Positions 17,501 to 24,474 of a stretch of DNA of 36,857 bases are shown here, piece by piece. Under the pieces are notes generated by a model. The model saw only the letters and a program-made list of their open reading frames with translations, was not told the origin of the DNA and did not search any database. The position numbers and the translations under genes were made by a program. This stretch comes from Deltaproteobacteria bacterium. GTDB taxonomy: Bacteria > SAR324 > XYD2-FULL-50-16. Location: NCBI GenBank assembly GCA_018657625.1, contig JABHWU010000105.1:1-36857 (forward strand). The letters run 5' to 3'. Position 1 is the stretch's first letter. Each line of letters starts with the position of its first letter.

Positions 17501-17728
17501 TGGCCATTTGTATTTTTTGGATCAGAGAGCGGAGCCATGTGGAAGCCTTTGAATGTGACAGTATTATACGGAATTGGGGTCGCAACATTTTTGACATTAT
17601 TCATGGTGCCAACTTTGTACTACCTGGCAGAATCAGGAAAAGAGAATGTAAAAAAACTATTTAGAGGTAACAAACAAAAGAAATCCACTTTTACAAGTCG
17701 ATCACTTAGAAAACTCTTCTCCAGATAA
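14567..17728 (+). CDS. RND efflux transporter (AcrB/MdtB superfamily)
   Basis: This 1,053-residue inner-membrane pump has 12 predicted helices and two large periplasmic loops. TM1 (residues 14-32) is followed by the typical FPDVTFNHLFISVPYPGASS and EVEAQITNKVEEEL segments. TM4 carries LGMLVDNAIVVVENIF: the first of the two AcrB proton-relay aspartates (D407) is kept and the second (D408) is Asn. TM10 has GVVVNNAIVLIDYI, lacking the AcrB lysine. These variants are common in non-HAE1 RND groups, so the pump is probably still proton driven. The ATG has GAAGGA upstream. It partners the preceding adaptor; no TolC-type channel is present in the window. The substrate is unknown. Confidence 0.95.
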   Translation: MKFKISELAVKKPTTIFMLLLLIVIVGFTSYRAMPKESFPDVTFNHLFISVPYPGASSSEVEAQITNKVEEELQDLEDLEGITSTSKNGSTTIDIEYIQGTDLEKSKADIRDALEKVKADLPDDGNEWVISDFSPADRPIMTINISGEVGLYELKNKAEDLKNRLKRIPNIAEIDRIGGLEKEVKVQVNPKKLQYYKIDLNLISATISNGNKDIPGGSIDVGPMEYQIRIPGEVKTVEEIKNMVVSYSENGPVYIKDLADVEFTFKELTNRSRLNGTESVSLDVKKVVGADMGSISDTVKKILQQEQKRVGDKIHYNILGDQSIDVADGVDDLENNILTGVLFVFIVLILFLGIRNASFVGTAIPLSMLLSFIILYFMDMTLNKIVLFALIVSLGMLVDNAIVVVENIFRHVNTGKNRIDATIIGVSEVAAPVIASTLTTLLAFIPILFMPNVIGDVFSFLPKTLLVTLSCSLVVGLIFNPVLCSTMMPLPKKTIETDEVKLVNRSKFLKRYRKILELALNHPLKTLLIIGLFWWGMVFLYFGVSNPSVKVEFFPKSEPESAKITIATPEGTTLEAADQLVKEIENRIQPFAKHADSIVSNIKKTDSTITLNFPSWEKWEELRPLEVIDEIQKIIPEFSGAEIRVTATGGGPPSGKDVQIELLGNQFSDLREMSAKIENLIKNTKGLVNLENSFNTSRAEIQIIVDREKIAQHGLSVKDVAMIVNMSFQGMNVSEYRIGVNDYDIVLKLDKRYRQSQNDLSALYITTPLGYQVALSELARIEKHPAIGTISHLDLERKATIMGDASKHRSGAEVLKEIQKKLAPLTDEIESKGMRIQYAGANKLQNEAQGFLVQSFFVALFLIFMVLVSQFDSLILPFIILASVLASFSGVMLGFSIHDQPLSIMVGGIGVIALAGVVVNNAIVLIDYIGQLRKKGHDMREAIILSGMTRLRPVLLTAVTTMLGMLPITIGMEINFYQWPFVFFGSESGAMWKPLNVTVLYGIGVATFLTLFMVPTLYYLAESGKENVKKLFRGNKQKKSTFTSRSLRKLFSR

Positions 17729-17992
17729 AAGATAGCCTATTATGCACTGTCTACAGACTACCAAATACCGGTTTTAAGCAGCGAAAAGGGAACCTGGACT
17801 ATCGCCCCCTTTTTTGATTCCGGTTTATTGGTCCAGCAAATTGATAACAAAACTGTCAACTATCACTCCTATGGAATTGGTAGCTATTTTTTCCTCAAAA
17901 AAATAGCTATTCCTGGCATTGGGCTAGTCATCGGGACCAACACCGAATACCAGGATAGCTTTTTTAAATTCACTATCGGTTTTGATATCTAA
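17729..17992 (+). pseudogene. C-terminal scrap of an outer-membrane beta-barrel protein
   Basis: The frame following the pump's stop codon, the same frame in fact, reads on for 87 codons without a start. It shows alternating beta strands: TWTIAPFFDSGLL, YHSYGIGSYFFL and a final FFKFTIGFDI. This is how BamA/Omp85-type (surface antigen D15) or similar barrels end. It stops at TAA 17990-17992, overlapping the tail of the convergent cytochrome b gene by three bases. With no start or ribosome site it is most likely the remains of a third operon gene after deletion. Readthrough of the pump stop is possible but unlikely. Confidence 0.55.
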
Positions 17993-18627
17993 TTTGCACG
18001 TTCCCACTCTTCAACTTCCGCTTCTTCCAATTCTTCCCAACCGCTGATCATAGCTTTGATATGAGCAAAAAGGGAGTGACCGGTTGTTGTCATATAAACA
18101 TGAATGATAACAAATGAAAGGATCGCAAATGCACCGGCAACGTGCAGAAAAGCCATCACACCCAGAGATAAAAAATCGATCCCCCAATCCGCCCAATTGT
18201 TATAACCCCAGTATAAAAACCCAGTTAGCATTTGTACAGGCAATAGTAGGGCAGCCAATACAAGATAAATGATTCTTTGCAAAGGATTATGCTTGGCATG
18301 TTTTTTCTTTGGAACCGGGTGAGTTTCTCCTTTAAAAATCCCATGGACATAATACCACATAACTTCCAGGATTTTCTTTGTGGTTGGAATATATTGCTTC
18401 CACTCTCCGGTGGTTAATAGCCAGAAAATAAAAAAGAAAAAGGCAATCAACCAGCCTAACCCCACCCAACTATGAATATTCACAGCCTTTCCAAATCCGA
18501 AAAGGTGGTATTCGTTATGGATTTCAAAACCCGTAAGTAATAATATAAATATTAATACCATTTGTACCCAATGCCAAAACCGCTCATAACGGGTATAAAG
18601 ATATGTATTTATCTTTTTTTTCTTCAT
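17989..18627 (-). CDS. Cytochrome b561-type quinol-binding membrane subunit
   Basis: This 212-residue protein has four hydrophobic helices of the PF01292 type (thiosulfate reductase/hydrogenase/formate dehydrogenase cytochrome b). Candidate heme b ligands are H in YERFWHWVQM (helix 1), H in NIHSWVGL (helix 2) and the pair in LHVAGAF and FVIIHVYMTTTGH (helix 4). A strong AGGAGG site lies inside the last codons of the octaheme cytochrome gene, and the two genes are only two bases apart, so translation is coupled. It should pass electrons between the quinone pool and the membrane-anchored octaheme cytochrome. This is unlike Shewanella OTR, which is soluble. The acidic C-terminus (EELEEAEVEEWE) faces an unknown side. 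Confidence 0.9.
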   Translation of the reverse strand: MKKKKINTYLYTRYERFWHWVQMVLIFILLLTGFEIHNEYHLFGFGKAVNIHSWVGLGWLIAFFFFIFWLLTTGEWKQYIPTTKKILEVMWYYVHGIFKGETHPVPKKKHAKHNPLQRIIYLVLAALLLPVQMLTGFLYWGYNNWADWGIDFLSLGVMAFLHVAGAFAILSFVIIHVYMTTTGHSLFAHIKAMISGWEELEEAEVEEWERAN

Positions 18628-18629
18628 TA

Positions 18630-20291
18630 CTAATCCTCCTTTGAATTACTGCGGATTCCAATAACGATACGACCCAATGCATGGAAAATAATTCCCAGAA
18701 AAGATAAAGCAATGACTATCCATCCGATGGTATCCAAAATGGAAAATTGATCCCGTCCGGGCATATAAAAACCTGATAACTTGGCTAAACGACTCCCTTC
18801 ACTCTTGTGGCATTCCTGACAACGCACCACATTTTCTTTAGGCGCAACCATATGGGTGATCGGGAACACATAACTGGTTTCAACAAAATCAAATTCACCT
18901 GAATAGGGAAGTCCTATATAATCCTGCCCAAATTTGATGGCGTTATTCCAATCAAATTTTTTCCAGTAAGCTGATTTATCAGTTTTTCCTTTTGGAAACA
19001 AATGAGGAGCAACCAGAGTTTTGTTCACTTTATCATAGGGCTGTTTTGCGGTGTGAACTTTAAAAGGAAAGATCCTTGAATTAGGATCATTCTGATTACC
19101 GACCGGAGGGTTTATCATCACCGAACCCGTCGGATCAATAGTATCCTTCAGGGTTAAATGAGTGAGTGATCCGTTATACCACAAATATTCAGGTTTAACG
19201 TTTTTCTCCCATGTCATATCTCCTTTTTTAGTATCATAAGCATTTTTTCCAAATTTATCTTTAATAACAAATGGTTTACCCCCTTTTTTCTTACCAGCTG
19301 TAGACCAATCCCACCTAACTTTAGTCGGGTTAACCCTTGCGAATTTTGGAATATGACAAGCTTGACAGGCCACCTTATCAGTATGATCATTCGCTTTTGC
19401 GTTTACTTTATGAGGAACGTCACTATGACAAGATACGCAAGTTATTTTAGGTGTCAAATCATCCTCAATTAATGACTTTCGTTCTTCCGCAGCTGGTGTG
19501 GTATAGACTCTACCGGCGATATTATGAAGTGTGGTAGAATGACATCGCGTACAATCAAAATCTTGTCCGTCAATACCCATATGAACGTCCAGATGTTTAT
19601 CCGGTTTCACCAGGGATGAGTCTAAATCTCCATGCTTAACACCATCACCACCACCTCCGTAAAAATGGCAGGTCCCACAATTTTTACGATTCGGTCGTGA
19701 AACGCTTTGCGCGGTCTTATTCCAATCCGGGGGGTTATATGTTTTTTTATTCCCCTTAAATACAGTGGGTTTCGATACTGGGTTCCCGGCACCGGCAGGA
19801 AATTTTTTATATTTACCTGTTGTTTCATGGCAAACCAAACAATCTACTTTACTTTGATCACTAAAATCGAAATCCTTGCCTTTCCAACCATAACCGGCAT
19901 GACAAGATGTGCAACGAGCCTCGTTGCTTTGGATATTAATTCAGAAGTTGTTTACGGATAAACCACCCTTTCCCAATTGGGCACTTTCTTCAGTATGGGG
20001 GTCTCGCCAGGTCCAGTGAATTGTCTTTTGGAACTGCATAGCTGCTTCCGAATGACAACTCAGGCAAGCCTTTGTTACTTCCGGACCTGTCTTGAAATCC
20101 TGTTTCAATATTTCATGCTTTGAATGGTCTGCGGTAATCCAAAGCTGTTTACCCTTCGTAGCCTGCTTAGCCATTGTTCGACCGGGAGCTGTTTGTCCTA
20201 AAATACTTGTCGGTATAAAACACACCGCCAAAAGACAGCACATCATCGGAACGAAAATAAAGCCGGCACGACGGTATCTTACATGCCTCAT
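18630..20291 (-). CDS. Octaheme cytochrome c, tetrathionate reductase family, with in-frame TGA (putative selenocysteine)
   Basis: The frame gives 553 residues if TGA 19941-19943 is read through. A signal peptide (to about residue 33) precedes eight CXXCH sites: CLSCH, CTSCH, CLVCH, CGTCH, CTRCH, CVSCH, CQACH and CQECH. CGTCHFYGGGGDGVKHGDLD carries the Asp and Lys I associate with the lysine-ligated heme (D150/K153 in Shewanella OTR). A C-terminal helix (IGWIVIALSFLGIIFHALG) anchors it. The TGA at codon 117 follows SVNNF and precedes INIQSNEARCTSCHAGYGW in the same frame. From memory, relatives have NNFC here, the active-site Cys64. A hairpin at 19911-19927 fits a SECIS. I infer a selenoprotein reductase of tetrathionate, nitrite or hydroxylamine; a nonsense pseudogene is the alternative. 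Start 20291 has GGAG five bases upstream; 20294 is also possible. Conventional annotation would split it at 19941. Confidence 0.85.
19911..19943 (-). promoter_or_regulatory. Putative bacterial SECIS element with its UGA
   Basis: UGA (19941-19943) is followed by 13 nt and then GCAACGAGGCTCGTTGC (19927-19911), a perfect hairpin of six G/C-rich pairs with loop AGGCU, or eight pairs closing on one G. Known bacterial SECIS elements place the apical loop 16-37 nt after UGA, with a G in its first two positions. Here the loop starts after 19 nt and contains GG. In Escherichia coli fdhF the loop AGGUCU lies at almost the same distance. The hairpin encodes S-N-E-A-R-C of the mature protein. Confidence 0.7.
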
Positions 20292-20344
20292 CATATCTCC
20301 TTTAATGAAAATTACAATCGCAAGAATAAAAACAATTGCAGATT

Positions 20345-20373
20345 ATTATAGTAGAAGACGAAATAAAAAACAA
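20345..20373 (-). promoter_or_regulatory. Possible sigma-70 promoter of the octaheme operon
   Basis: On the minus strand a perfect TATAAT (20345-20350) has TTGTTT (20368-20373) 17 bases upstream, matching TTGACA in three of six positions. Transcription would start about 45 bases before the cytochrome ATG. The region is so AT-rich that chance matches are common, so this is tentative. Confidence 0.35.
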
Positions 20374-20741
20374 AAAAATAAAATGTTTACTAAACTAGTG
20401 ATCATTTATTTTTGATGCCTTCTCTTTTTATTAGTTACTTTCAATATTGCAAAAATAAAATAATATCAATTAATCACAAGCTCAATATCCATAAATAAAT
20501 CTGCCTTAGCGATAACGAGCAGAAGCTATTTATTCTGAAATATTAGCATCAATTAACGGATACCAATGTCAATAATTAGTAAATCAAAGACTGATAATTG
20601 CTGCAATTTTAAAAAAAATTTCAAATACTGAACTAAAGAGAATCAGGTAAATGCTATGATTAAATATTATAGGGTAACAAATTTATTGATATTGTGGTCA
20701 TTCGATTTTGCCGATATACTTTGATTATATTTTAAATGATT

Positions 20742-20793
20742 ACTTGAGCGTCTAAATTTCTCAGTAACTTATAAAAACTCTCGACGCTCAAGT
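20742..20793. repeat. 11-bp perfect inverted repeat in the 20295-20826 gap
   Basis: ACTTGAGCGTC (20742-20752) and its exact reverse complement (20783-20793) enclose 30 bases. It could be a weak terminator, an operator pair or the trace of a small mobile repeat. The rest of the 530-base gap between the octaheme cytochrome and the DUF2202 gene shows no ORF that looks real. Confidence 0.55.
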
Positions 20794-20826
20794 TGATTAG
20801 ACTTTTTAGGTAGCTGTCATTTCATT

Positions 20827-20861
20827 AAAAAAAAAGTCGGATCCGCTTCGCTTGATCCGAC
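20827..20861 (-). terminator. Rho-independent terminator of the DUF2202 gene
   Basis: Read on the minus strand, GTCGGATC (20861-20854), a 10-base loop and GATCCGAC (20843-20836) form an 8-bp GC-rich stem. Nine T follow directly (20835-20827). It begins 12 bases after the DUF2202 stop codon. This is the clearest intrinsic terminator in the window. Confidence 0.9.
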
Positions 20862-20872
20862 CTCCGATTTTA

Positions 20873-21376
20873 TTAGTATCGACTTAAAGCTCTTTTAAAA
20901 GCCCTTAAATGGTTTTGTGATGCTTTCATCAAACGTTCGAAAACATCTCTGACGTCACCGGGTAACTCCTGTTTTAAAAAAAGCTGGTACATATTGATAT
21001 TATCAATTTCTGCCTGTACACCTGCCTTCAAAGAGTCTTTCACAGACCCGGTTTCAATCAAATGATTGGCAGCTATATCTTGTGGAACAGAAATATTATG
21101 TGTATTAAAAACCGGAATCAACATTTCAATATGTCTTTTTTCTGCTTTTATAATATTAGAAAATGGACGTTTATTCCCAAATTTTTCAATAATATAGCGA
21201 TACTCTGCCTGAGCCAGATATTCATCCTGAATGGCGTAATTTAACATTTTCGTTAAATTCAATGTTGTTTCACTACTGGCCCCTTTTGCCCCAAAATTGG
21301 TTCCAGCGAAAATTGTTAAATTGAAAAATGCTAAAATTAATATGCTATTGGACAATATCTTTATAAAAGTTTTCAT
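20873..21376 (-). CDS. DUF2202 ferritin-like exported protein
   Basis: This 167-residue protein has a signal peptide (residues 1-24, ending NLTIFAG). The mature part is a four-helix bundle with a spaced carboxylate/histidine pattern: DEYLAQAEYRYI in helix 1, IKAEKRHIEML in helix 2, GVQAEIDNINMYQLF in helix 3 and KASQNHLRAFKRAL in helix 4. This matches the erythrin/ferritin-like diiron arrangement (E, ExxH, E, ExxH-like) of the DUF2202 family, though the last motif has Q-N-H rather than E-x-x-H. Members are found in anaerobes and archaea with no settled function; iron binding or peroxide removal in the periplasm is an inference. A strong terminator follows. It is transcribed alone. Confidence 0.85.
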   Translation of the reverse strand: MKTFIKILSNSILILAFFNLTIFAGTNFGAKGASSETTLNLTKMLNYAIQDEYLAQAEYRYIIEKFGNKRPFSNIIKAEKRHIEMLIPVFNTHNISVPQDIAANHLIETGSVKDSLKAGVQAEIDNINMYQLFLKQELPGDVRDVFERLMKASQNHLRAFKRALSRY

Positions 21377-21566
21377 GGGTTTTCTCCTGTTAAAATAATT
21401 TTTTATTTCAATTTACTAAATCGGGTAAAATAAACGAAAAAACAATGCGATAACTCAAATCAGAATACCATACTGAGTTTCAACTCTATCGTTTTTCTGA
21501 TTAAGTTAAATTTAGAATAAAAATTAATTGTGAAGAAAATAAGTAGATAATATGGGAAGTTTGTGT

Positions 21567-21839
21567 TTAACTACAACCCTGGCTCGCACCACAGGTTTGA
21601 CAAACATGGCAGGTGCCTGTTCTCAGAAAAAAAATACTGCCACAATCACTACAAGGGGCATAATCAGTTGTTTCTACCGTTTGTTTTTTATTAATTTGTG
21701 ATTTTGACGACTCTCTTGAAATTTCCCAGTCTGTTATAACATCTTGTCCGCGAGCCTCCCGAAATTTATTGATTCTTGATAATGCTTTTTCAATTTGGGT
21801 ATCCTGATAGTTATTTTTTAAACTCAAAATGGCTTTCAT
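21567..21839 (-). CDS. Small protein with the C-terminal zinc-ribbon tail of class II ribonucleotide reductase
   Basis: The last 30 residues read APCSDCGS, then RTGTC, then CQTCGASQGCS. This is the cysteine-rich tail of B12-dependent (NrdJ-type) ribonucleotide reductases, in which cysteines re-reduce the active site. The first 60 residues (MKAILSLKNNYQDTQIEKAL onward) are charged and helical and are not recognised. No NrdJ catalytic core is found upstream. It may be a free-standing tail protein or, less likely, a leftover exon-like fragment of a longer nrdJ. The ATG at 21839 has only a weak purine stretch before it, which lowers confidence in translation. Confidence 0.6.
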   Translation of the reverse strand: MKAILSLKNNYQDTQIEKALSRINKFREARGQDVITDWEISRESSKSQINKKQTVETTDYAPCSDCGSIFFLRTGTCHVCQTCGASQGCS

Positions 21840-22053
21840 CTCTAATGTGCTGAAAAGGTTATTAATTTAGTGAACATATGTATACTTTATCAGCATAAAA
21901 AAACAGATGTCAATCAAGAAAATAAATCAAAGCTTTGCCAATTGATTTACTTAAGTTTTTTTTCAAGTTAATCACAGCACACTTTATGGAACCAGAGTAA
22001 TAATTGCTTATAACTTCAGAAAGCGGATGCTACATATTGATTGTAGGCGTATA

Positions 22054-22812
22054 TCAATTACCGGAAAACAATTCTACTGATAAAGCGTGCAATGTTGGGC
22101 CGGCATATTCATCAATTAAAACATCACATTGTTGATCATAGGGAGTATCGCTTAAATTAATGATTACCAAAAAAGCGCCATTTTCTTTGGCATAGCCTGG
22201 TAATAAACTGGCGGGTTGGACCAATAATGTAGACCCTATGACCATAAAAAAATCACTATTTCTAGCTAACTCAACCGATTGTTTCATTTCATCTTCCGGC
22301 ATTTGCTGACCAAAAGAAATAGTATCCGGTTTTAAAAATCCGCCACAATCGCATTCAGGTGCCAGATCACCAGTTTCAATCCTTTTTTGTGCCTCGTGAA
22401 TGGAACTGATTTGATGACAACTCATACAACACACTCGCATGGTATTTCCGTGTAATTCAATAACTTTAGATTCCGGGACACCAGCCGCCTGATGCAAACC
22501 ATCAATATTTTGAGTAATAATGGTATCAATCCATCCATGTTCAATTAGCTTCGCAAGAGCAATATGCGCCCGATTTGGTTTAGCCTGGATCAATTCCGGA
22601 TACATTTCAAATTTTCTTTTCCAATATTCAACACGTGCTGATTTGGAACGTATAAACTCATCATAATAAACCGGTTGATATTGATCCCAAATACCACCTT
22701 TACTGCGGTAGTCAGAAATACCACTTTCAGTGGAAATACCGGCTCCGGTAAATACAATATTCTTTCCACCTTTTTGGATATTTTGTACAATCGTCTGGAG
22801 TTTTGCGTTCAT
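22054..22812 (-). CDS. SIR2-family NAD-dependent protein deacylase
   Basis: This 252-residue protein shows a complete sirtuin fold: GAGISTESGISDYRSKGGIW at residues 23-42, TQNIDGLHQAAG and ELHGN (catalytic His) near 105-125, and GSTLLVQPAS and INL in the second Rossmann half. The zinc ribbon is CMSC followed by a C-D-C pair (ECDCGG). It is a single-domain bacterial enzyme of CobB-like size that removes acyl groups from lysines using NAD. The ATG at 22812 follows AGGGGGAC at good distance. It stands alone on this strand. Whether it prefers acetyl or succinyl lysine cannot be judged; the Y-x-x-R pair of desuccinylases is not apparent. Confidence 0.95.
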   Translation of the reverse strand: MNAKLQTIVQNIQKGGKNIVFTGAGISTESGISDYRSKGGIWDQYQPVYYDEFIRSKSARVEYWKRKFEMYPELIQAKPNRAHIALAKLIEHGWIDTIITQNIDGLHQAAGVPESKVIELHGNTMRVCCMSCHQISSIHEAQKRIETGDLAPECDCGGFLKPDTISFGQQMPEDEMKQSVELARNSDFFMVIGSTLLVQPASLLPGYAKENGAFLVIINLSDTPYDQQCDVLIDEYAGPTLHALSVELFSGN

Positions 22813-23089
22813 AATTGTCCCCCTGATGTCAGATAACTGGATTGTTTCAGATTTTTTTATTATCAGCCAATCTTGCCTAAATAATCAACCTGTGAATCAA
22901 ATTTTAATTTTGCTTTTCCTTTTGACGCAAACCACAAAATTACAGAACATATACAGATCAAAAATTCCGGTAAAAATTGATAAATCTTAAGGATAACATG
23001 GCTAAAGTAGCGATGAAAAATGTACTTCCTGTGTTTCAATGTGCCCGATAACCCCAAAAGCTATTAACTGGAATCAGGAGAATAAATAA

Positions 23090-23212
23090 ATTCCACCAGT
23101 TTACAATTATGACCTCTGCATCCGTTGTGATTGTTGTCAGGAATTATGCCCGGACAGTGCTATTGAATTAATAAAACCCTTGATCCGAAAAGTATTTGGC
23201 CTTTTTAGATAA
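23090..23212 (+). pseudogene. Ferredoxin-like tail of a DUF362 protein
   Basis: The frame IPPVYNYDLCIRCDCCQELC continues PDSAIELIKPLI and ends at TAA. The CxxCxxCxxxCP cluster motif with CC in the middle is the usual 4Fe-4S C-terminus of DUF362 proteins. An in-frame stop sits right before ATT 23090, and no start is available. A short ATG ORF at 22999 (MAKVAMKNVLP) resembles the family N-terminus, so the gene may have lost its middle. The remaining bases between the sirtuin and the nuclease gene hold nothing else I can support. Confidence 0.5.
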
Positions 23213-23268
23213 TTTTTTGAATTTCAGTCGTTTATCAACTTTAAATATGACTCGCAGTTTATCAAAAG

Positions 23269-24096
23269 ATGAATAAGGAATTTGACAAAACACTCGGTGT
23301 AGATTTCATCCAATCAGTACCCAAAAAACCTGGTGTTTATATTTTTCGCAATATTGATAATTCCGTAATATATATTGGAAAAGCTAAAGATTTAAGAAAC
23401 CGATTAGCACAGTATAAAAATACAACCAGAAAGAAAAATCATCGAAAAATGCGCACCATCGTCAAAGAAGCAACTAGTATAGAACTTAAAATCTGTCTTT
23501 CTGAAAAAGAAGCATTACTACTGGAAAACCAATTAATTCAAAATTTTAAACCCGAATTTAATGTATCCGGAGCATATTCATTTTTGTATCCCTGTTTAGG
23601 CATCGCAAGGCACTACAAAAAACCAAAATGGATGGGGATATGCTATACAACGAACCCTGAAGCTTTTCAGGATTCTGCTTTCGAGTTATTTGGTACCTTC
23701 CGTTCTAGGGAAATTGTACTGGAAGCTTATCGATCACTAAATACTTTAATTGGTTTTTTTGCTCACAAAGACTTTCAGGAAAAGAATCAATATAGTGAAA
23801 TATCCTATTCAAGTGTTTTTATATACAGACAAGTTGATCCATCATTACAAAAGGATTTGATGAGGCTCTTTCGGGGAGAATCAGAAGGTGGTCTGGAAAC
23901 TCTGATAGATATCTTACTGGAAAACCCAAACGCCAGAAAAGAAGCAGCCGATATTCAGGGCCATCTGAAAAACATCAAACGATTTTATCGCAAAGAAGCT
24001 CAAAAACTTCGTATCATGCAAGATAAATTAAAAATCAAACACTGCTTTATCCCGCAACAAGATCGTGATCCTTTATTTATCCAATGCCAAAATTAA
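23269..24096 (+). CDS. UvrC-like GIY-YIG endonuclease (single domain)
   Basis: Residues 15-100 are the UvrC N-terminal GIY-YIG nuclease: KPGVYIFRNIDNSVIYIGKA, then KDLRNRLAQY with the catalytic Arg, and SEKEALLLENQLIQNFKPEFN with the metal Glu. A later segment, about 195-260, resembles the UvrB-interacting UVR region (LIDILLENPNARKEAADIQG). The UvrC C-terminal RNase H-like nuclease and HhH domains are absent. The 275-residue size is near that of Cho-type proteins. It may make the 3' incision in nucleotide excision repair or act independently. No strong ribosome site precedes the ATG. Confidence 0.82.
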   Translation: MNKEFDKTLGVDFIQSVPKKPGVYIFRNIDNSVIYIGKAKDLRNRLAQYKNTTRKKNHRKMRTIVKEATSIELKICLSEKEALLLENQLIQNFKPEFNVSGAYSFLYPCLGIARHYKKPKWMGICYTTNPEAFQDSAFELFGTFRSREIVLEAYRSLNTLIGFFAHKDFQEKNQYSEISYSSVFIYRQVDPSLQKDLMRLFRGESEGGLETLIDILLENPNARKEAADIQGHLKNIKRFYRKEAQKLRIMQDKLKIKHCFIPQQDRDPLFIQCQN

Positions 24097-24118
24097 AATC
24101 AGATGAGACTATTTATTG

Positions 24119-24235
24119 ATGGAGATTCGGGATAATGGGGTTATTACAGGAGGACCAGCACCCTTTAGCCAAAAAGATGCTATTAAATTTGCTAACAAAC
24201 TCGATCATTTTTTGACAAAACAACAGCGGCAATAA
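24119..24235 (+). CDS. Small 38-residue ORF, doubtful
   Basis: The frame MEIRDNGVITGGPAPFSQKD ends FLTKQQRQ at TAA 24233-24235. It looks protein-like (a GGPAP loop and then an amphipathic helix) but is too short to name. No good ribosome site is present. It may be the C-terminal end of a lost gene. Confidence 0.3.
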   Translation: MEIRDNGVITGGPAPFSQKDAIKFANKLDHFLTKQQRQ

Positions 24236-24250
24236 AAATTTTATTTTCCT

Positions 24251-24300
24251 GGTAACGTTTGACTAACGTTACCTTTACTGGGTAACGGAAAGTAACGGAG
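24251..24300 (+). promoter_or_regulatory. GTAACG-rich inverted repeat cluster upstream of the transporter
   Basis: GGTAACGTT-TGACT-AACGTTACC (24251-24273) is a perfect 9-bp stem with a 5-base loop. Two more direct GTAACG copies follow at 24282-24287 and 24292-24297. The cluster lies 175-225 bases before the transporter ATG. It may be an operator with several half-sites. The rest of the 24236-24474 gap shows no gene. Confidence 0.45.
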
Positions 24301-24474
24301 TCTCCTAAAGCAAAATTTAAATTGTAACATAATCCACTCCCCCTATTGATCATTATTCCCAGACATCTCAAACATGAACTAAAATGGGCATACTCAATGC
24401 AAAAGGCTTCTATCTTAAAAAAGTTTATCAGCAAGCAAAATTTCTTTAGATAATCCCTGCAAAAAAGGATAAAA

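Noticed and set aside
18630..20291. Frameshift explanation for the split octaheme gene
   Set aside because: Both halves are in the same frame; only the TGA separates them.
19941..20294. Short stand-alone cytochrome ORF ending at TGA
   Set aside because: The downstream sequence continues in the same frame with conserved family motifs, so it is the front of one gene.
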